Source of the DNA: Streptomyces rhizoryzae
GTDB lineage: Bacteria; Actinomycetota; Actinomycetes; Streptomycetales; Streptomycetaceae
Direction: 5' to 3'
Assembly: GCF_023155275.1 (NCBI RefSeq)
Contig: NZ_JALMUV010000036.1
Location: 24,815 to 88,814 of the forward strand
Length of the DNA: 64,000 nucleotides
Part shown: one piece after another, positions 7,378-16,107 of the stretch
Layout: every line of letters begins with the position of its first letter
Numbering within the stretch: the stretch's first letter is position 1
Notes under the pieces: model-generated
What the model was told of the DNA's origin: nothing
Database searches by the model: none
What the model saw: the letters and a program-made list of their open reading frames with translations, nothing else
Program-made: the position numbers and the translations under genes

Positions 7378-8859
7378 GTGTCCGTGCCCGCCCCCGTTCC
7401 GCATCTGCGGCGCACGCTGCGCCGGTTCGACATCATGGCGATGGGCGTCGCCGCGGTGGTCTCCCTGGACGTGATCGGGGAGATCGCGGCGGGCGGCGGG
7501 CAGGCCGTCACCTGGACCGCGGCGCTGGCGGTGGCGTTCCTGCTGCCCTACGCCCTGCTGTTCGCCGAGACCGGCGCCGCCTTCCCTCAGGAGGGCGGCC
7601 CGTACGTGTGGGTGGACGTGGCCTTCGGGCGGCTGCCGGCCGCGCTGACCACGATGTTCTACTGGGTCACCAACCCGGTCTGGCTGGGCGGTTCGCTGGT
7701 GTACCTCGCCGCGGCGGCGTGGAACGGCTTCGTCTTCCCGCTGGCCCCGGGCACCCCCGCCGACTACGTCTTCAAACTGGTCTTCATCTGGGCCGCGATC
7801 CTGACCGCGGTGGTCTCGCTGCGCCGCGGCAAGTGGATCACCACGGCGGGCGCCGCGGCGAAGGTGCTGGCGCTGGCCTTCTTCACCGCGACGGCGGTGG
7901 CGTACGGCGTACGGCACGGCTTCCGGGGGCTGGCGGAGGCGGACTTCACGCCCACCGGGGCCGGGTTCCTGGCGCTGGTGCCGGTGCTGCTCTTCGCCTT
8001 CGTCGGGTTCGAGGCGCCCAACGCGGCGGGCGACGAGATGCGCGACCCGCAGCACGACGTCCCGGTGGCGATCGGCATGTCCGGTGCCATCGCCACCGGC
8101 TGCTACCTGCTGCCGGTGGCGGCGATCCTGTCGGCCGCCCCGCCCGGCCGGGTCACCGGGGTCGGCGGGTTCATGGATGCCGCCGCGCTGGTCTTCGAGA
8201 TCTACGGGAGCTGGCGGGGACCGCTGCTGACCTGCGCGGCGGTGGTGTTCGCGCTGGCGCTGCTGACGCAGGGCAGCGCCTGGATGATCGTCGCGGACCG
8301 GATGCAGGCGATGGCCGCGGCCGACGGCGGGTTCTTCACCCGGGCGCTCGGCGCGTTCCACCCGCGGCTGGGCACCCCGGTCCGGATGAACCTGCTCTCC
8401 GGTGTCACCGCCACCGCCTTCATGCTCGCCGCCATGCACCTGGCGCGCGGTGACGCCTCGGCCGTCTTCGGGGTGGTGCTGTCGGTGGCGATCACCACCC
8501 TGCTGCTCTCCTACCTGGCGGTGATCCCGGCGCTGCTGGCGCTCCGGCTGCGCCACCGGGAGGTGCCCCGGCCCTACGAGGTCCCCTTCGGCACCCCGGG
8601 GTTCACGGGGGCGGCGGTGCTGGTGTACGCCTGGATCCTGCTCGGCTCATGGGTGGTGCTGTTCCCCGGCACCCTGGAGGAGGCCGCCGGGATGCCGTAC
8701 CGCTTCCGGGCGGTGTGGGGCGTTACCCGGCTCACCTTCGAGACGTTCACCCTGGGCACCGTCGGCCTGCTGCTGGCGGTCGGCGCCGCCGGGTACGTGA
8801 CCCAGCGCATGCGCGCACAGCCCGGCGACGATCAGCACCAGGCCGGCCCAGCCCGATAG
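7378..8859 (+). CDS. APC-superfamily amino acid permease
   Basis: A 493-aa integral membrane protein with about 12 hydrophobic segments. APC features include the broken first helix near LDVIGEIAAGG, GAAFPQEGGPYVWV after helix 2 (the conserved P-x-G-G-x-Y/P-x-W loop), and FVGFEAPNAAGDEMRDPQHDVP, the usual cytosolic E-x-P-x-R/D-x-P motif. Probably an amino acid or amine importer/antiporter. The GTG at 7378 follows AGGAG at 8 nt. It lies opposite a LysR gene. Its last 213 nt overlap the 3' end of the convergent efflux gene. Confidence 0.85.
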   Translation: MSVPAPVPHLRRTLRRFDIMAMGVAAVVSLDVIGEIAAGGGQAVTWTAALAVAFLLPYALLFAETGAAFPQEGGPYVWVDVAFGRLPAALTTMFYWVTNPVWLGGSLVYLAAAAWNGFVFPLAPGTPADYVFKLVFIWAAILTAVVSLRRGKWITTAGAAAKVLALAFFTATAVAYGVRHGFRGLAEADFTPTGAGFLALVPVLLFAFVGFEAPNAAGDEMRDPQHDVPVAIGMSGAIATGCYLLPVAAILSAAPPGRVTGVGGFMDAAALVFEIYGSWRGPLLTCAAVVFALALLTQGSAWMIVADRMQAMAAADGGFFTRALGAFHPRLGTPVRMNLLSGVTATAFMLAAMHLARGDASAVFGVVLSVAITTLLLSYLAVIPALLALRLRHREVPRPYEVPFGTPGFTGAAVLVYAWILLGSWVVLFPGTLEEAAGMPYRFRAVWGVTRLTFETFTLGTVGLLLAVGAAGYVTQRMRAQPGDDQHQAGPAR

Positions 8860-9714
8860 CGCGGGCGCGGCGACCCCGGCCAGCAGCGCCTCCCCGAGCA
8901 GGGTGAACGGCACCTCGGCCGCCTGGGTCGCCTCGACCGCCCCCAGCGCGGCGGGCTGGTGGCGCACCAGGTCGGTGGCGCGGAAGAAGAGGGTGGTGGC
9001 CACCACCCCGGACACCAGCGCGACCACCGCCGACCGCGCCAGCTGGCCACCGGACGGCGGGCCCTGGGTGGCCGCGGCGATACCGGCCAGCAGCAGCCAC
9101 AGCGGCAGCGAGCCGAGGGTCATCGCGAGCGTCCGCTGCACGCCGTCCAGCCCGTCCAGGCCGAGCAGCCGGCGGTTGCCGAGCGGATAGGCGACCGCGG
9201 CGACCAGCACCGGCAGCACCACCCGCAGCGCGGCGCCCGGGCCGGTGCCGCCGGCGTCCCGGAGCTGGGTGAGGAGCACGCCCAGCACGATCAGCGCGGA
9301 GACCCCGAGGGTGCGCAGCGGGACCCGGTCGCCGCCGAGCGCGCCGAGGACGATGCCGGCGACGATGACCAGTTGCCAGGTGGCGGCCACCAGCCATCCG
9401 GCGCCGGCCGTCCCGGCCCAGGTCAGCGGCGCGTAGAAGAGGCCGAAGCCGATCGTGGACCACAGCAGCCAGCCGCCGGGCCGGGCGCGGAGGCTGCGCA
9501 GCACGGCGGGCAGCCCGCCGCGCACCGCCACCAGTGCCAGCAGCGGCCCGGCCATGAAGAGGTAGCGCAGGCTCGCGCTCCACAGCCAGGAGCCGCCGGC
9601 CACGCTCATCATGCGGTTGAGGACGAAGGTGGTGGCGAAGCAGGCGGCGGCGAGGACGCCGAGCGCCATGGGGACCGCGGTGCCCCGTCGTATCCCGCGC
9701 ACGGCTTTCGGCAC
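8647..9714 (-). CDS. EmrE-type multidrug resistance efflux transporter
   Basis: A 355-aa, about 10-helix member of the drug/metabolite transporter superfamily (multidrug resistance efflux transporter subgroup): FATTFVLNRMMSVAGGSWLWSA-type first repeat, then two EamA-like halves. The GTG at 9714 follows GGAGG. The helical core ends near ALSGWAGLVLIVAGL (about nt 8840); the remaining ~60 residues are polar and read antisense through the 3' end of the APC gene, suggesting loss of an earlier stop. It is divergent from a GntR regulator with a palindrome between them, which likely controls expression. Confidence 0.78.
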   Translation of the reverse strand: MPKAVRGIRRGTAVPMALGVLAAACFATTFVLNRMMSVAGGSWLWSASLRYLFMAGPLLALVAVRGGLPAVLRSLRARPGGWLLWSTIGFGLFYAPLTWAGTAGAGWLVAATWQLVIVAGIVLGALGGDRVPLRTLGVSALIVLGVLLTQLRDAGGTGPGAALRVVLPVLVAAVAYPLGNRRLLGLDGLDGVQRTLAMTLGSLPLWLLLAGIAAATQGPPSGGQLARSAVVALVSGVVATTLFFRATDLVRHQPAALGAVEATQAAEVPFTLLGEALLAGVAAPALSGWAGLVLIVAGLCAHALGHVPGGADRQQQADGAQGERLEGEPGNAPHRPEAVRHPGGLLQGAGEQHHP

Positions 9715-9778
9715 GGCTCTCCCTCCGGACGGCCCGGCGCGCCGCCGACCCGGCAGGCCGGGGGCGCGCGGGCTCCAT

Positions 9779-9799
9779 ACTGACATCTAAAATGTTAGT
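9779..9799. promoter_or_regulatory. Probable GntR operator
   Basis: ACTGACAT-N5-ATGTTAGT, an inverted repeat with 7 of 8 bases paired, in the AT-richest stretch between the divergent efflux and GntR genes. Its length and spacing suit a FadR/VanR-type GntR dimer. Confidence 0.55.
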
Positions 9800-9849
9800 G
9801 CCCGCTCCCCGGGCCCCGGCCGCCGGGTCCGGCCGCTTAGGATCGGGGC

Positions 9850-10575
9850 GTGACCGCACTGGAACCGGTGCCGAGAAGGCTGCTCCGCGACAAGGCGTAC
9901 GACGCGCTGCTGGAGGCGATCGTCTCCGGCGAGCTGCCGCCGGGGATGCGGCTGCACGACGGGGAGCTGGCCGAGCGGCTCGGCCTGTCCCGCGCTCCCG
10001 TGCGCCAGGCACTGGCCCGGCTCGCCACCGAGCGGCTGGTGGTCTCCAAACCGCAGAGCTACACCAGGGTCGCGCCGGTCGTGGCCCGGGAGATCCGGGA
10101 CGCGCTGGCGGTCGTCCAGGCCATGCACGCACTCGCGGTGCGGACCGCCGTCCCGGCGCTGACCGGCGAGCACTTGGCCGCGATGCGGGCGGCGAACGCG
10201 GCGTTCGTCCGCGCGCTGGACGCCCAGGACCCGGCCGCCGCGGTCGCCGCCGACGACGCGCTGCACGCCGTCCCGCTGGCGGTGTGCGGCAACGAGGCGC
10301 TGGCCGAGACGGTGCGCCGCTACACCCCGCTGCTGCGCCGGCTGGAGCGCCGCCGCTTCTCCAGCACCGCGGCCCGGGCCTCCGCCGCCCGCCACGACGC
10401 CCTGATCGACGCCTGCGCGGCGGGCGACACCGCCACCGCGGTGGCGCTGACCGGGGAGATCTGGGGCGGACTGGCCGAGGAGGCCGCGGCGGAGGAGGCG
10501 GCCCTGGAGGCCGCGGACGACGCGGACGCCCGCCCCGGGCGGCGGACCCCGAACCCGCGGCCCGCACGCGGCTGA
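9850..10575 (+). CDS. GntR-family (FadR/VanR type) transcriptional regulator
   Basis: A 241-aa regulator: winged helix at residues 12-75 (AYDALLEAIVSGELPPGMRL, then LAERLGLSRAPVRQALARL) and an all-helical FCD effector domain (DALHAVPLAVCGN with the typical D-x3-H metal-ligand positions). The GTG start lies 6 nt after TAGGAT (9838-9843), so the mRNA is probably leaderless. Divergent from the EmrE-type pump, which it most likely represses. The last 30 residues are disordered. Confidence 0.87.
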   Translation: MTALEPVPRRLLRDKAYDALLEAIVSGELPPGMRLHDGELAERLGLSRAPVRQALARLATERLVVSKPQSYTRVAPVVAREIRDALAVVQAMHALAVRTAVPALTGEHLAAMRAANAAFVRALDAQDPAAAVAADDALHAVPLAVCGNEALAETVRRYTPLLRRLERRRFSSTAARASAARHDALIDACAAGDTATAVALTGEIWGGLAEEAAAEEAALEAADDADARPGRRTPNPRPARG

Positions 10576-10655
10576 CCCGCCCGGCGGGGCCCCTCCCCTC
10601 CCGGCGCCACCGGCCCGGAATTCCCCCGGACAACGGCCAACGGGGCGTGATTGCA

Positions 10656-10686
10656 TAACCGTTGACGGTTACACGCACCGTGCGTG
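10656..10686. promoter_or_regulatory. Two adjacent perfect palindromes upstream of the LLM gene
   Basis: TAACCGT-TG-ACGGTTA (10656-10671) is followed directly by CACGCA-CCG-TGCGTG (10672-10686). Both are perfect and end 22 nt before the start codon at 10709. They look like operators, perhaps for different proteins or a tandem dimer, and could overlap the promoter. Confidence 0.5.
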
Positions 10687-10708
10687 ACCACGTATCCAGG
10701 GGGCCGCC

Positions 10709-11599
10709 ATGCCACGTCCGTTCCGTTTCGGCGTCAATCTGCTCACCCTCGAATCCGGCCCGGCCTGGCGCGCCAAGTGCCGCCGCGCCGAGCAGCTCGG
10801 CTACGACGTCCTGCTCGTCCCCGACCACCTCGGGTGGCCGTCGCCGTTCCCCGCGCTGGTGGCCGCGGCGGAGGCGACCGAGCGCCCGCGGATGGGCACC
10901 TTCGTGCTCAACGCCGGTTTCTTCAACCCCGCCCTGCTGGCCCGCGACGCGGCCACCACCGACGCGCTCACCGGCGGCCGGCTGGAGCTGGGCCTGGGCA
11001 CCGGGTACGTCAAGGACGAGCACGACGCGGCCGGGCTGCCGTTCGGGACGCCCGGCGAGCGGGTGGACCACCTGGCGCACACGGTCCGGGAGCTGGACCG
11101 GCTGCTCGGCGATCCCGAGCAGCTGCCCCGGCCGGCGCAGCGGCCCCGCCCGCCGCTGCTGATCGGCGGCAACGGGCCGCGGCTGCTGCGGCTGGCCGCC
11201 CGGTACGCGGAGATCGTGGCGTTCACCGGCGGGCGGCAGGCGCCGGGCAAGCCGGAGGGCACGCTGGAGCTGCTGCCCGCAACGGAGGTGGCGGCGTCGG
11301 TGGCCGCGTACCGCACGTACGCCGCGGACCGCGCGGAGCCGGCCGAGCTGAACATCCTGGTGCAGCGGGTGCTGGTGACCGGCGACCGGCGGGCGGCGGC
11401 CCGGGAGTTCGCGGGCCACGGCGTCGGGGTGGACGAGGACCAGGCGCTGGAGGTGCCGACGCTGCTGATCGGCACACCGGCGCAGATGGCCGAGCAGCTG
11501 CGGGAGCGCCGGGAGCAGTACGGCTTCTCGTACATCACGGTGCTGGACACCTGCCTGGAGGAGTTCGCGCCGGTGATCGAGGAGCTGAAGGGGAGCTGA
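10709..11599 (+). CDS. LLM-class F420-dependent oxidoreductase
   Basis: A 296-aa luciferase-like (TIM-barrel) flavin or F420 enzyme. FRFGVNLLT at the N-terminus, LGYDVLLVPDHLGW, GRLELGLGTGYVKDEHDAAGLPF and the RPPLLIGGNGPRLLRLAARYA segment match the actinobacterial subfamily resembling MSMEG_2516. The substrate is unknown; such enzymes reduce or oxidise small organics with F420H2. Start ATG 10709 follows an AGGGGG box. The two palindromes upstream imply dedicated regulation. Confidence 0.82.
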   Translation: MPRPFRFGVNLLTLESGPAWRAKCRRAEQLGYDVLLVPDHLGWPSPFPALVAAAEATERPRMGTFVLNAGFFNPALLARDAATTDALTGGRLELGLGTGYVKDEHDAAGLPFGTPGERVDHLAHTVRELDRLLGDPEQLPRPAQRPRPPLLIGGNGPRLLRLAARYAEIVAFTGGRQAPGKPEGTLELLPATEVAASVAAYRTYAADRAEPAELNILVQRVLVTGDRRAAAREFAGHGVGVDEDQALEVPTLLIGTPAQMAEQLRERREQYGFSYITVLDTCLEEFAPVIEELKGS

Positions 11600-11671
11600 G
11601 GGGAAGCTGCACGGGAGCCGGGGCGGCGGGCAGGGTCGACAGGGAGCGGCGGCCGGTGGTGGGATCCGGCC

Positions 11672-12097
11672 ATGAGTGATCTTCAGATTCGGGCCGCGGT
11701 ACCGGCCGACCTCGACACCGTGCTGGCCTTCTGGAAGGTGGCCGCCGAGGGCACCAGCATCAGCGACGACACCGACGGGGTGGCCCGCCTGGTGGCGCGC
11801 GATCCGGAGGCGCTGCTGCTGGCCGAGCGGGACGGGGAGCTGGTGGGCACCGTGATCGCCGGGTTCGACGGTTGGCGCTGCCACCTGTACCGGCTGGCCG
11901 TCCACCCGGACCACCGGCGGCGCGGGATCGGCGGGGCGCTGCTGGCGGCGGCCGAGGAGCGGTTCGCCGCGCTCGGCGGCCGGCGCGCGGACGCGATGGT
12001 GCTGGACCGCAACGCGCTCGCGCAGCACGCGTGGCGGGCGGCCGGCTACGCGCCCGAGCCGCAGTGGAGCCGCTGGGTCAAGCCGCTCACCGGCTGA
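11672..12097 (+). CDS. GNAT-family N-acetyltransferase
   Basis: A 141-aa single GNAT domain. Motif A for acetyl-CoA binding is LAVHPDHRRRGIGGALL (about residues 75-91) and the downstream helix ends in AWRAAGYAPEPQWSRWVK, the usual motif B region. RimI-like architecture, so protein or small-amine acetylation is plausible; the substrate is not readable. It lies 72 bp after the LLM gene and ends in a very strong terminator. Confidence 0.85.
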   Translation: MSDLQIRAAVPADLDTVLAFWKVAAEGTSISDDTDGVARLVARDPEALLLAERDGELVGTVIAGFDGWRCHLYRLAVHPDHRRRGIGGALLAAAEERFAALGGRRADAMVLDRNALAQHAWRAAGYAPEPQWSRWVKPLTG

Positions 12098-12110
12098 CGC
12101 GCCCGCCGGC

Positions 12111-12152
12111 CGCGGAAGAGCCCGTCCCGTTTCCGGGGCGGGCTCTTCCGCG
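12111..12152 (+). terminator. Strong intrinsic terminator
   Basis: Perfect 14-bp arms CGCGGAAGAGCCCG / CGGGCTCTTCCGCG around a 14-nt loop, 13 nt after the acetyltransferase stop. Confidence 0.8.
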
Positions 12153-12209
12153 CACGGGGGCGGGTGGGGCGCACCACACCGGGGCACTTTGCCGTGCCTT
12201 TACCATGGA

Positions 12210-12235
12210 GGGTCCGGGTATACGGTCCGGGACCC
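12210..12235 (+). promoter_or_regulatory. Stem-loop in the leader of the CBS gene pair
   Basis: GGGTCC (12210-12215) pairs with GGACCC (12230-12235), and GGTCCGG occurs twice inside (12211 and 12224). It sits in the ~200-bp region before the first CBS protein. Such transporters can carry leader control, but I cannot fit any known metal riboswitch. Confidence 0.25.
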
Positions 12236-12353
12236 ATTTCGACGGAAAGGTGTGTGAGCGTCCGGCCATGGCCGAGCCTCCCAGTTGTCATACGTCCCCG
12301 CGACGGGGCGCGAACCTCCGCGACGTGTCCGATCATGGAACGGAGGTGACCCG

Positions 12354-13691
12354 ATGACCGACCTGCTCCTGCTGGCCGTGGCGCTCCTGCTGACCCTGGC
12401 CTGCGGTGTCTTCGTCGCGGCGGAGTTCTCGCTGACGACCGTGGAGCGCAGCGACCTCGAACGCGCCGTCGCGCGCGGCGAGCGGGGCGCGGACAGCGCC
12501 CTGACGGCGGTGCGGGGACTGACCTTCCAGCTCTCCGGCGCCCAGCTCGGCATCACCGTGACGGGCCTGCTCATCGGCATGCTCGCCAAACCGGCCATCG
12601 CCACCCTGCTGGCCGGGCCGCTGACCGCGGTCGGGCTGTCCGGGTCGGCCGCGGACTCGGTGGCGCTGGTCCTGGGGACCGCGGTGTCCACCGTGGTCCT
12701 GATGGTCCTCGGCGAGCTGGTGCCCAAGAACTGGGCCATCTCCAGCCCGCTGGCCGTCGCCAAGCGGGTGGCCGGCCCGCAGCGCGTGTTCAGCGCCGCC
12801 TTCCGGCCGCTGATCCGCCATCTGAACAACACCGCCAACCGCACGGTCCGCCGGCTGGGCCTGGAGCCCGCCGAGGAGCTGGCGTCGGCGCGCGGCCCCC
12901 AGGAACTGGTCGCGCTGGCCCGGCACTCCGCCCGGGAGGGCGCGCTGGAGGCGGACACCGCCGAGCTGTTCGTCCGCACCCTCAGCCTCGCCGACCTGAC
13001 CGCGGAGAACGTGATGACCCCGCGGGTGCAGGTGATCGCCCTGGAGGTGCAGTCCACCGCCGAGGACGTGGCCAACGCCACCCGGGCCACCGGTCTGTCC
13101 CGCTTCCCCGTCTACCGCGGCACCCTCGACAGCGTCGTCGGCGTCGCGCACATCAAGGACGTCCTGGCCGTCCCGGCCGAGCTGCGCCCCCGCCACCCGG
13201 TCTCCGAGCTGCTGCGGGAACCGCTCCTGGTGCCCGAGACGCTGACCGTGGACCGGCTGCTGGACCGGCTGTCCGGCCGGCGGACGATGGCCGTGGTGAT
13301 CGACGAGTACGGCGGTACGGCCGGGGTGGCCACGCTGGAGGACATCGTCGAGGAGGTGGTCGGCGAGGTCCGCGACGAGCACGACCCGCTGGAGTACCCG
13401 GACCTGGCCCCGGCCGGCCGGGACGGCGACGGGCGGGCGCTCTACCAGGCCGACGGCGCCGCCCGGGCCGACCAGCTGGAGCGGATCGGCCTGCGGCTGC
13501 CGGAGGGCCCGTACGAGACGCTGGCCGGGCTGATCGCCACCGAGCTGGGCCGCATCCCGCGGCGCGGCGACGCCCTGGAGGTCGCCGGCTGGTCGGTGGA
13601 CGTGCTGGACGCGTCCGGCCACCGGGCGGCGCGGGTGCTGCTGCACGCGCCGCCGGCCGGCACCGCCGAGGCCGAGGAGGCCCGGCGATGA
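12354..13691 (+). CDS. Hemolysin-like DUF21/CBS/CorC membrane protein
   Basis: A 445-aa protein of the CNNM/CorC (HlyC) family. Four hydrophobic segments form an N-terminal DUF21 domain (residues 1-180, including FVAAEFSLTTVERS, SGAQLGITVTGL and LGELVPKNWAI), followed by a CBS pair (VMTPRVQVIALEVQS to GVATLEDIVEEVVG) and a C-terminal CorC/HlyC FAD-like fold. Members move or sense Mg2+/Co2+. The ATG at 12354 follows GGAGGTGA at good spacing. Its stop overlaps the next gene's start as ATGA. Confidence 0.9.
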   Translation: MTDLLLLAVALLLTLACGVFVAAEFSLTTVERSDLERAVARGERGADSALTAVRGLTFQLSGAQLGITVTGLLIGMLAKPAIATLLAGPLTAVGLSGSAADSVALVLGTAVSTVVLMVLGELVPKNWAISSPLAVAKRVAGPQRVFSAAFRPLIRHLNNTANRTVRRLGLEPAEELASARGPQELVALARHSAREGALEADTAELFVRTLSLADLTAENVMTPRVQVIALEVQSTAEDVANATRATGLSRFPVYRGTLDSVVGVAHIKDVLAVPAELRPRHPVSELLREPLLVPETLTVDRLLDRLSGRRTMAVVIDEYGGTAGVATLEDIVEEVVGEVRDEHDPLEYPDLAPAGRDGDGRALYQADGAARADQLERIGLRLPEGPYETLAGLIATELGRIPRRGDALEVAGWSVDVLDASGHRAARVLLHAPPAGTAEAEEARR

Positions 13692-14707
13692 CCGCGCTCC
13701 AGTTGTTGGTGGGCCTGCTGACCCTGGTCGTCAACGCCTTCTTCGTGGGCGCCGAGTTCGCGCTGATCTCGGTGCGGCGCAGCCAGATCGAGCCGTACGC
13801 GGAGGCCGGGGACCGCCGGGCCGGCCGGGTGCTGTGGGGGCTCCAGCACGTCTCGGCGCTGCTGGCGGCGGCCCAGCTGGGCATCACGCTGTGCACGCTG
13901 GTGCTGGGCGCGGTCGCCGAACCGGCCATCGCGCACCTGCTCTCCCCGGTGTTCGACGCGGTGGGGCTGCCGGACGCGCTGATCCACCCGGTGTCGTTCG
14001 TGATCGCGCTGGCGGCGGCGACCTATCTGCACATGCTCTTCGGCGAGATGGTGCCGAAGAACGTGGCGCTGGCCGAGCCGGTGCGCAGCGCGCTGCTGCT
14101 GGGGCCGCCGCTGGTGGCGCTGACCCGCGCCCTGCGCCCGGTGATCTTCGCGGTGAACGCGCTGGCCAACGGGGTGCTGCGGCTGCTGCGGGTGGAGACC
14201 AGGGACGAGGTCGCGGCGACCTTCTCGGACGCCCAGCTGGCCCAGATGGTCGAGGACTCGCGGGCCGCCGGGCTGCTCGACGAGCGGGCCCAGGAGCGGC
14301 TGCGGGACGCCCTGGAGCTGGGCCGCCGCCCGGTGCGGGACGTGGTGCTCCCGGTGGGCGAGGTGGTCTCCGCGCGGATGGGGATCACCGCCGAGGAGCT
14401 GGAGGAGCTGGCCGCCCGGTCGGGGTTCTCCCGCTTCCCGGTCGTCGACGACACCCGCCGGATCCTGGGCTACCTGCACGTCAAGGACGCGTTGGACGCC
14501 GCCCGGCGGAGCACGCCGTTCCCGGTGTCGGCGCTCCGCCCGATCGCCCGGGTGCGGGCGGCGACGCCGCTGGACGACGTGCTGACCGCGATGCGCGGAT
14601 CGCGCACGCACCTGGCCGCCGTGATCGGTGACGACGGGCGGCTGGCCGGGCTGGTGACCATGGAGGACGTCCTGCGGGAGCTGGTGCTCCAGCGGCCGGC
14701 CGGCTGA
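13688..14707 (+). CDS. DUF21/CBS membrane protein lacking the CorC domain
   Basis: A 339-aa paralogue of the preceding gene, translated by ATGA overlap. It repeats the DUF21 core (FFVGAEFALISVRRSQ, AAQLGITLCTLVLG, FGEMVPKNVALA) and a CBS pair ending in LVTMEDVLRELVL, but stops there: the C-terminal CorC/HlyC domain of the first gene is absent. The two probably form a heteromeric transporter or sensor, with only one subunit carrying the terminal domain. Confidence 0.9.
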   Translation: MTALQLLVGLLTLVVNAFFVGAEFALISVRRSQIEPYAEAGDRRAGRVLWGLQHVSALLAAAQLGITLCTLVLGAVAEPAIAHLLSPVFDAVGLPDALIHPVSFVIALAAATYLHMLFGEMVPKNVALAEPVRSALLLGPPLVALTRALRPVIFAVNALANGVLRLLRVETRDEVAATFSDAQLAQMVEDSRAAGLLDERAQERLRDALELGRRPVRDVVLPVGEVVSARMGITAEELEELAARSGFSRFPVVDDTRRILGYLHVKDALDAARRSTPFPVSALRPIARVRAATPLDDVLTAMRGSRTHLAAVIGDDGRLAGLVTMEDVLRELVLQRPAG

Positions 14708-14712
14708 TCCGG

Positions 14713-14738
14713 CGCCCGCCGCGGCCCGGCGGCGGGCG
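14713..14738 (+). terminator. Terminator of the CBS gene pair
   Basis: CGCCCGCCGC / GCGGCGGGCG perfect 10-bp arms, 6-nt loop, 6 nt after the stop codon; flanking ATCC/GGAT can extend the stem. Confidence 0.7.
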
Positions 14739-14762
14739 GATCCGACCCCCGGAAAAACGCTC

Positions 14763-14800
14763 ACTGACCGATCGGTTAGATTGCTAACCGATCGGTCAGT
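14763..14800. promoter_or_regulatory. Twin TetR-type operator
   Basis: A perfect 17-bp inverted repeat, ACTGACCGATCGGTTAG and its exact complement, separated by ATTG. Each arm contains the self-palindrome ACCGATCGGT, so the site is two TetR-style operators in mirror image. It lies 66 bp before the FAD monooxygenase. The TetR gene 16082-16705 immediately downstream is the obvious candidate ligand. Confidence 0.8.
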
Positions 14801-14865
14801 CGCGTGCGGAACCGCCGCGGCGGCCCGGTCACGCATCCGTACGCGTACGCGACGAGGGGGCACAC

Positions 14866-16107
14866 ATGGACCGCACGACATGCTGCGTGGTGGGCGGCGG
14901 CCCGGCCGGCATGATGCTCGGACTGCTGCTGGCCAGGGCCGGGATCGAGGTGACCGTCCTGGAGAAGCACGGCGACTTCCTGCGCGACTTCCGCGGCGAC
15001 ACCGTCCACCCCTCCACCCTGAACCTCCTGGACGACCTCGGGCTCGGCGCGGAGTTCGCCCGGCTGCCGTTCCGGAAACTGGAGGAGATGCGGATCCAGG
15101 TCGGCGGCACGACCGTGGTGATGGCCGACATGCGGCGCATCCCCGGCCGGCACAAGTACTTCGCGATGGTCCCGCAGTGGGACTTCCTCAACCTGCTGGC
15201 CGGCGCCGCCGCGCGGGAGCCCTCCTTCACCCTGCGGATGCGCACCCGGGCCACCGGACTGCGCACCGGCGGCGGCCGGGTGACCGGGGTCCGCTACACC
15301 GACGAGCACGGCGCGCCCGGGGAACTGGCCGCGGACCTGGTCGTGGCCTGCGACGGCCGGGACTCGGCGATCCGGGCCGCCGCCGGACTGCGGCAGCGGT
15401 ACACCGACGTGCCGATGGACGTCTGGCAGATCCGGGTGGACGCGCCGGCCGACGCCCTCAAGGGGGGCCGGGTCTTCGGCCGGTTCGGCGGCGGCCAGGC
15501 CGCGGTCACCATGGACCGCGGCACCTACTTCCAGACCTCGTACCTGATCGGCAAGGGGCAGGACGCCGCGCTGCGCCGGCACGACATCCAGTGGCTGCGC
15601 GACCGGCTCGGCACGCTGTTCGGCTGGGACGCCGCCGTGACCGGCACCATCGCCTCCTGGGACGAGGTCAAGCTGCTGGAGGTGACGTTCGGGCGGCTGC
15701 CGCGCTGGCACCGGCCCGGTCTGCTGTGCCTGGGGGACGCCGCGCACACCATGTCGCCGGTCGGCGGCGTCGGCGTCAACCTCGCGCTCCAGGACGCGGT
15801 GGCCGCGGCCCGGATCCTGGCCGGCCCGCTGCGCCGCACCGCGGTCACCGGCGCGGACCTGGCCCGGGTGCAGCGGCGCCGGGAGTGGCCGATGGCGGTG
15901 GTGCAGGCGTCGCAGCGCGGCGAGCACGAGATGATCCGGTCCGCGCTCGACGGCACGCTGCACGGCGACCGGCTGCCGGTCCCGATGCGGCTGCTGCGGC
16001 GGGTGCCCCCGCTGCGGACCGTCACCGGCTACCTCGGCGGCATCGGCATCCGGCCCGAGCCGACCCCGGACTTCGCCCGGGTCAGTCCCGGGGCGCGACG
16101 GCGTTGA
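14866..16107 (+). CDS. FAD-dependent monooxygenase (PHBH fold)
   Basis: A 413-aa group-A flavoprotein hydroxylase. It has the dinucleotide motif VVGGGPAGMM (residues 8-17), the DG motif LVVACDGRDSAIR, and the second FAD motif LGDAAHTMSPVGGVGVN (GD at 290-291). These enzymes hydroxylate aromatic or related substrates with NAD(P)H and O2; the substrate here is unknown. The gene is preceded by a twin operator and its 3' end overlaps the convergent TetR gene by 26 nt. This is a self-contained inducible detoxification or catabolic unit. Confidence 0.9.
   Translation: MDRTTCCVVGGGPAGMMLGLLLARAGIEVTVLEKHGDFLRDFRGDTVHPSTLNLLDDLGLGAEFARLPFRKLEEMRIQVGGTTVVMADMRRIPGRHKYFAMVPQWDFLNLLAGAAAREPSFTLRMRTRATGLRTGGGRVTGVRYTDEHGAPGELAADLVVACDGRDSAIRAAAGLRQRYTDVPMDVWQIRVDAPADALKGGRVFGRFGGGQAAVTMDRGTYFQTSYLIGKGQDAALRRHDIQWLRDRLGTLFGWDAAVTGTIASWDEVKLLEVTFGRLPRWHRPGLLCLGDAAHTMSPVGGVGVNLALQDAVAAARILAGPLRRTAVTGADLARVQRRREWPMAVVQASQRGEHEMIRSALDGTLHGDRLPVPMRLLRRVPPLRTVTGYLGGIGIRPEPTPDFARVSPGARRR

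Noticed and set aside
12153..12353. Metal-sensing riboswitch before the CBS genes
   Set aside because: A stem is visible but I could not match the conserved core of the M-box or other known cation riboswitches.
14763..14800. Intrinsic terminator
   Set aside because: Although a perfect hairpin, it is AT-mixed, has internal palindromes and lies in a promoter region; operator is the better reading.
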